The position numbers and the translations under genes were made by a program. 50,533 nucleotides of DNA. Source: an uncultured Pelagibacteraceae bacterium (GTDB taxonomy: Bacteria; Pseudomonadota; Alphaproteobacteria; Pelagibacterales; Pelagibacteraceae). The stretch spans positions 65,162 to 115,694 of the forward strand of contig CABZXL010000001.1 in NCBI GenBank assembly GCA_902529715.1. Direction: 5' to 3'. Below are positions 47,161 to 50,533 of the stretch, piece by piece. The notes under the pieces were generated by a model. The model saw nothing but the letters and a program-made list of their open reading frames with translations, did not search any database and was not told where the DNA came from. The first letter of the stretch is position 1, and the number at the start of each line of letters is the position of its first letter.

Positions 47161-48714
47161 TCAATCTTTATAAACTTTATCTCTTGCAGACATTATTAAA
47201 TCATCAGCTTCTTTTTTGGAAAGAGCAAAATCTTCTAAATATCCTTTAACTTTTATTCTCTCTCCTTTTACAATATCATAAGCACCCGTAAGTTCATCGG
47301 AAGATAAATCAGCAAAATCTAATAATTTTAAAATATTTTGCTCACCTAAAGTTACCAACATACCTGGTGTTAAACCTTCATGCTTAATTAGCTCACTTTC
47401 TAGTCCTAATTCTTTTATTTTATTTTGTATTTCCATCTGATCTTTTTTGTAAAATTCATCCGCTCTCTCAATAAGTTCTTTTGCTGTTTCTTCTTCTATT
47501 CCTTCAATTTTTGTTAATGCTTCAATGGAACTATCTTTTATATCATCAATTGAGGAAAAGCCCTCAGCAACTAATAATTGACCCAAAGTTTCATCTAATT
47601 CTAAATTTTTCACAAAATTTTCAGTTTTTTCTTTAAACTCTATTTGTCTTCTTTCAGAATCCTCCTGGTCCGTCATTATATTTATTTCATAATTTAATAG
47701 TTTAGTTGCCAGCCTAACATTTTGACCTCTTCTTCCTATTGCTTTACTTAAATTTTCTTCACTAAGAATAACATCAAGTTTTTTTAAATCATTATCTACA
47801 TTAACTCTTTGTACTTCAGCAGGAGATAGGGCGTTTGCTACTACAGCTGCTGGGTCTTCAGACCAATTAACTATATCAATTTTTTCACCTTGAAGTTCGT
47901 TTACAACTGCCTGAACTCTACTTCCTCTCATACCAACACACGCACCAACTGGGTCTAGCGATGCATCTATTGCTTTAACACATATTTTTGCTCTACTTCC
48001 TGGATCTCTTGCAGAAGACTTAATTTCAATAAGGCCATCATAAATCTCTGGGACTTCCTGAAAAAAAAGTTTTTCCATAAATTTTGGATGTGCTCTAGAT
48101 AGAAAAATTTGTTGACCTTTTGGTTCTCTTCTTACATCTAAACAATATGCTTTTATTCTGTCTCCTGCTTTTATATTTTCTCTTGGTATAATCTCATTTT
48201 TTTGAATGATTGCTTCTGTTCTACCCAGATCTACAATCACATTTCCAAACTCAATTCTTTTTACTATTCCACTAAGTATTGTATCTTTTTTATCTTTAAA
48301 ATCTTCATATTGCCTTTCTCTTTCTGCTTCTCTTACGTTAAAGCTTATTACCTGCTTAGCAGTTTGGGCAGCAATCCTTCCAAAATCAAAAGATGGCAAA
48401 GGTTGTAAAACTACATCTCCAATGTTTTTACCTTTATTTGTTTCATTAAGTTTAATTGCCTGATCTAGACTTATTTCTAGATTAGAATTTTCTGGTTTTT
48501 CAACAATTATAAGCTTTCTAAATATTCCAATATCTCCATTGTCTCTATCAATTAAAACTTTAATTTCATTTTCTGATCCAAATTTTGATTTAGCAGCTTT
48601 TGCAATACCATTTTCCATAGAATCAATAATTAATTCTTTATCTATAGATTTTTCTAAAGCCACAGCTTCAGCTATTCTTAATAATTCAAGTTTATCTGCT
48701 CTTCTATTCAACAT
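47161..48714 (-). CDS. nusA: Transcription termination/antitermination factor NusA
   Basis: RNA polymerase-bound factor that tunes pausing, termination and antitermination. The N-terminal domain begins LNRRADKLELLRIAEAVA, then an S1 domain (ILSGIVKRIEFGNVIVDLGR), KH1/KH2 (GACVGMRGSRVQAV; AIGRRGQNVRLA) and two acidic helix-hairpin-helix repeats at the C-terminus. I start at ATG 48714 (517 residues), preceded by GGAG at 8 bases. The frame is open 12 codons further, but those codons lie in a terminator hairpin. It heads nusA-infB-rbfA-rpsO-pnp; rimP is not upstream. Confidence 0.96.
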   Translation of the reverse strand: MLNRRADKLELLRIAEAVALEKSIDKELIIDSMENGIAKAAKSKFGSENEIKVLIDRDNGDIGIFRKLIIVEKPENSNLEISLDQAIKLNETNKGKNIGDVVLQPLPSFDFGRIAAQTAKQVISFNVREAERERQYEDFKDKKDTILSGIVKRIEFGNVIVDLGRTEAIIQKNEIIPRENIKAGDRIKAYCLDVRREPKGQQIFLSRAHPKFMEKLFFQEVPEIYDGLIEIKSSARDPGSRAKICVKAIDASLDPVGACVGMRGSRVQAVVNELQGEKIDIVNWSEDPAAVVANALSPAEVQRVNVDNDLKKLDVILSEENLSKAIGRRGQNVRLATKLLNYEINIMTDQEDSERRQIEFKEKTENFVKNLELDETLGQLLVAEGFSSIDDIKDSSIEALTKIEGIEEETAKELIERADEFYKKDQMEIQNKIKELGLESELIKHEGLTPGMLVTLGEQNILKLLDFADLSSDELTGAYDIVKGERIKVKGYLEDFALSKKEADDLIMSARDKVYKD

Positions 48715-48726
48715 TTTGTTTTCTCC

Positions 48727-48753
48727 AAAAAAAAATGGGCCGAAGCCCATTTT
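48727..48753 (-). terminator. UUCG hairpin and U-run before nusA: metK terminator or nusA attenuator
   Basis: On the minus strand AAAATGGGC-TTCG-GCCCATTTT forms a 9-bp stem with a UUCG tetraloop, directly followed by more T to make a T9 run. It is a textbook intrinsic terminator. It ends about 3 bases before the GGAG ribosome-binding site of nusA, and a predicted nusA promoter lies upstream of it, so any transcript of nusA must read through. A 12-bp palindrome, TTGAAATTTCAA (48752-48763), lies just before the stem. Confidence 0.88.
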
Positions 48754-48775
48754 GAAATTTCAACAATGTAAGGTG

Positions 48776-48803
48776 AATATAGGTATTTTTTTTATATTTT
48801 CAA
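48776..48803 (-). promoter_or_regulatory. Predicted nusA operon promoter
   Basis: Minus strand: TTGAAA (48798-48803) as -35 and TATATT (48776-48781) as -10 with a 16-base spacer, starting 7 bases after the metK stop. Transcription would start near 48769, giving a leader of about 55 bases that contains the hairpin and U-run. The pattern fits sigma-70 well but A+T-rich DNA offers many false matches. Confidence 0.5.
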
Positions 48804-48809
48804 CTTTAA

Positions 48810-49973
48810 TTACTTATTAAAAACATCAGCTTTATCAGTTTTTTCCCATGAAAATGAGCCGTCTGACCCTGGATCTCTTCCAAAATGGCCATATGCAGCT
48901 GTTTTTTCATATATTGCTTTATTTAAACCCAACATTTCTCTTATTCCTCTTGGACTTAAGTCAAAGTTATCATTAATTAATTTTTCTACATGTCTATTTT
49001 TTTCTTCATCATTGTCAAAAAGATCAACATAAATTGATAAAGGTTTTGATACTCCAATTGCATAAGCTAGTTGAATTAAACATTTATCTGCTATCTTTGA
49101 TGCAACTACATTTTTTGCCAAGTATCTTGATGCATATGCTGCTGATCTATCAACTTTTGTAGGATCTTTTCCTGAAAAGGCCCCTCCACCATGAGGAGCT
49201 GCTCCTCCGTAGGTATCTACAATAATTTTTCTTCCTGTTAATCCACTATCTCCGTCTGGTCCACCGATGACAAAATTACCTGTGGGATTTACATAAATTT
49301 CACTTTCGTCCAATCCATTTATAAGATTTTTTGGGATAGATTTTTCTATGTATGGCTTAACTAATTCTCTCACCTGTGATTGATTTACATCTGCAGAATG
49401 TTGAGTTGAAATTACAACTGACTTTACATGAGCAGGTTTTCCATCTTTATACTCAATAGTAATTTGACTTTTTGAGTCAGGCTCAATATTTTTTAACTTT
49501 CCAGACTTTCGATCTTCTGCCATTAATCTTAAAATTTTATGTGAATAATGTATGGGTGCTGGCATAAGCACATCTGTTTCATTACATGCATAACCAAACA
49601 TTATTCCTTGGTCTCCAGCTCCTTCATCTTTATTTCCAGATGAGTCTACACCCATTGCAATATCTGCAGATTGAGAATGAAGATGACTTTCTATTTTAGT
49701 TGCATCCTTCCATGTAAAGCCTTCTTGGTCATAACCAATATCCTTTATACACTCTCTAACTTTTTGAATTAAATCTTCTTTTTTTATTTCTGGTCCTCTT
49801 ACTTCTCCAGCTAAAACCACCTTATTTGTTGTTGTTAAAGTTTCGCAAGCTACTCTTGATTGAGGTTCTGCACCTAAATAACTATCTACAACCATATCTG
49901 ATATTCTATCGCAAACTTTATCCGGATGTCCTTCTGAAACTGACTCGCTAGTAAATAAATAATTTTTTTTCAT
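48810..49973 (-). CDS. metK: S-adenosylmethionine synthetase
   Basis: Makes AdoMet from Met and ATP. Family motifs: [14 protein letters not shown] (ATP site), [16 protein letters not shown], and [19 protein letters not shown] (phosphate loop). 387 residues is normal. The start codon is one base past the lnt stop, and its GGGAG ribosome-binding site lies inside the lnt 3' end. There is no room for an AdoMet riboswitch directly before it. Supplies AdoMet to UbiE here. Confidence 0.98.
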   Translation of the reverse strand: MKKNYLFTSESVSEGHPDKVCDRISDMVVDSYLGAEPQSRVACETLTTTNKVVLAGEVRGPEIKKEDLIQKVRECIKDIGYDQEGFTWKDATKIESHLHSQSADIAMGVDSSGNKDEGAGDQGIMFGYACNETDVLMPAPIHYSHKILRLMAEDRKSGKLKNIEPDSKSQITIEYKDGKPAHVKSVVISTQHSADVNQSQVRELVKPYIEKSIPKNLINGLDESEIYVNPTGNFVIGGPDGDSGLTGRKIIVDTYGGAAPHGGGAFSGKDPTKVDRSAAYASRYLAKNVVASKIADKCLIQLAYAIGVSKPLSIYVDLFDNDEEKNRHVEKLINDNFDLSPRGIREMLGLNKAIYEKTAAYGHFGRDPGSDGSFSWEKTDKADVFNK

Positions 49974-49974
49974 C

Positions 49975-50533
49975 TTAACTCCCTTTCTTTTTTAAAAAAA
50001 AAATTAAACTAATATAAAATAATAAAAAATAAAAGAAGATCTTATTGCCAAAAGAACTAAAAAGAGTTTTTTTTGTTTGCTCAAAACTTTTTATTTCAAT
50101 AACTCCCCTCTCAGTTGATTTAATCTGATTAACTATTTGTCCTTTTGGATTAATAAATGCTGAAATTCCATTGTTTGCTGAACGAATTAAATTCTTTCCT
50201 TCTTCTATAGATCTAAATATTGAGTGTGAAAAATGCTGGTATGGTCCTACAGAATTACCAAACCAACCATCTTCAGATATATTAAGTATTAAATTATAAT
50301 TATCATTAGTTTTATTAATTTTTCCTGAATAAATTATTTCGTAGCAAATTAATGGAACAAAATTTAAATTATTTACATTTATTATATCTCTATCATTGCT
50401 GCTGGAGAAAGACCTATAGCCTTGAGTAATCTTTTTTAGACCAAATTTTCTAAAAAAATTTTCAAAAGGTAAAAACTCACCAAAAGGTACTAGTTTATTT
50501 TTGTTATACTTTCCTAATATATTTAAATCTTTA
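49975..50533 (-). CDS. lnt: Apolipoprotein N-acyltransferase, C-terminal part
   Basis: Partial gene running off the window edge; the visible 185 codons include the stop TAA. Lnt attaches the third acyl chain to lipoproteins in the inner membrane. The visible part of the nitrilase-like domain has [10 protein letters not shown], the catalytic Cys in [10 protein letters not shown], and [15 protein letters not shown] with [11 protein letters not shown]. The last ~20 residues form a hydrophobic helix ([15 protein letters not shown]), the expected C-terminal membrane segment. One base separates it from metK. It could mature LptM, encoded in this window. Confidence 0.93.
   Translation of the reverse strand, partial: KDLNILGKYNKNKLVPFGEFLPFENFFRKFGLKKITQGYRSFSSSNDRDIINVNNLNFVPLICYEIIYSGKINKTNDNYNLILNISEDGWFGNSVGPYQHFSHSIFRSIEEGKNLIRSANNGISAFINPKGQIVNQIKSTERGVIEIKSFEQTKKTLFSSFGNKIFFYFLLFYISLIFFLKKKGS

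Noticed and set aside
48715-48750. 12-codon extension of nusA
   Set aside because: The extra ATG and codons lie inside the terminator hairpin and U-run, while GGAG precedes ATG 48714.
49974-50040. AdoMet riboswitch for metK
   Set aside because: This stretch is lnt coding sequence with no spacer before metK.

Overview
The window looks like a chromosome segment of a streamlined alphaproteobacterium of the SAR11 (Pelagibacterales) type. By eye it is strongly A+T-rich. Genes are packed with TAATG or ATGA overlaps and almost no spacers, the proteins are lysine/isoleucine/asparagine-rich, and several gene orders are alphaproteobacterial: tlpA | argH-lptM-lysA, rpsT-dnaA-dnaN, irr | fabA-fabB-fabI, helicase-fdxA-carD and nusA-infB-rbfA-rpsO-pnp. 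I see no insertion sequence, prophage, CRISPR array or integrase. Species assignment is inference; there is no 16S gene here.

Layout. 1-6 kb: gltB/gltD glutamate synthase (minus). 6-8 kb: uppP and an EamA transporter, convergent. 8-12 kb: a pyruvate dehydrogenase operon with rearranged domains (lipoyl domain fused to E1, absent from E2). 12-14 kb: tRNA-Arg, a possible tiny membrane peptide, and acetoacetyl-CoA synthetase. 14-18.5 kb: SUV3-like helicase, TerB-like protein, ferredoxin, a CarD regulator with a lysine-rich tail, a terminator, and an opposing gene for a 27-residue Lys/Arg peptide. 18.6-23 kb: acyl-CoA synthetase directly downstream of tRNA-Leu, a DedA-like protein, dsbB, coq7, an HNH protein and an esterase. 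23.4-27.4 kb: tlpA opposite argH-lptM-lysA-plsC. 27.4-31.4 kb: dnaN, dnaA, rpsT and mutM (minus). 31.5-36.6 kb: ubiE-ubiB-coaBC-dut-moeB-like-SH3 (plus). 36.6-39.3 kb: katG and irr (minus), with an Irr-type dyad on the katG promoter. 39.4-42 kb: fabA-fabB-fabI plus a tiny basic ORF. 42-48.7 kb: the nusA-to-pnp operon (minus). 48.8-50.5 kb: metK and the 3' part of lnt (minus).

How it fits together. Most of this is core metabolism and information processing: nitrogen assimilation (GltBD), acetyl-CoA supply (PDH, acetoacetyl-CoA synthetase), membrane lipid synthesis (FabA/B/I, PlsC, acyl-CoA synthetase), envelope assembly (UppP, Lnt, LptM, DsbB), ubiquinone (UbiE, UbiB, Coq7), replication start and clamp, translation/RNA decay, and AdoMet synthesis. 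The points most worth a second look are (1) the PDH with its swinging arm on E1, (2) a UUCG hairpin plus U-run between a predicted nusA promoter and the nusA start codon, which looks like an attenuator, (3) katG beside irr with a 7-3-7 Irr-like dyad over its -10 region, (4) two basic proteins (CarD tail and a 27-mer) either side of a terminator, and (5) both tRNA genes being followed within 5-7 bases by an ATG.
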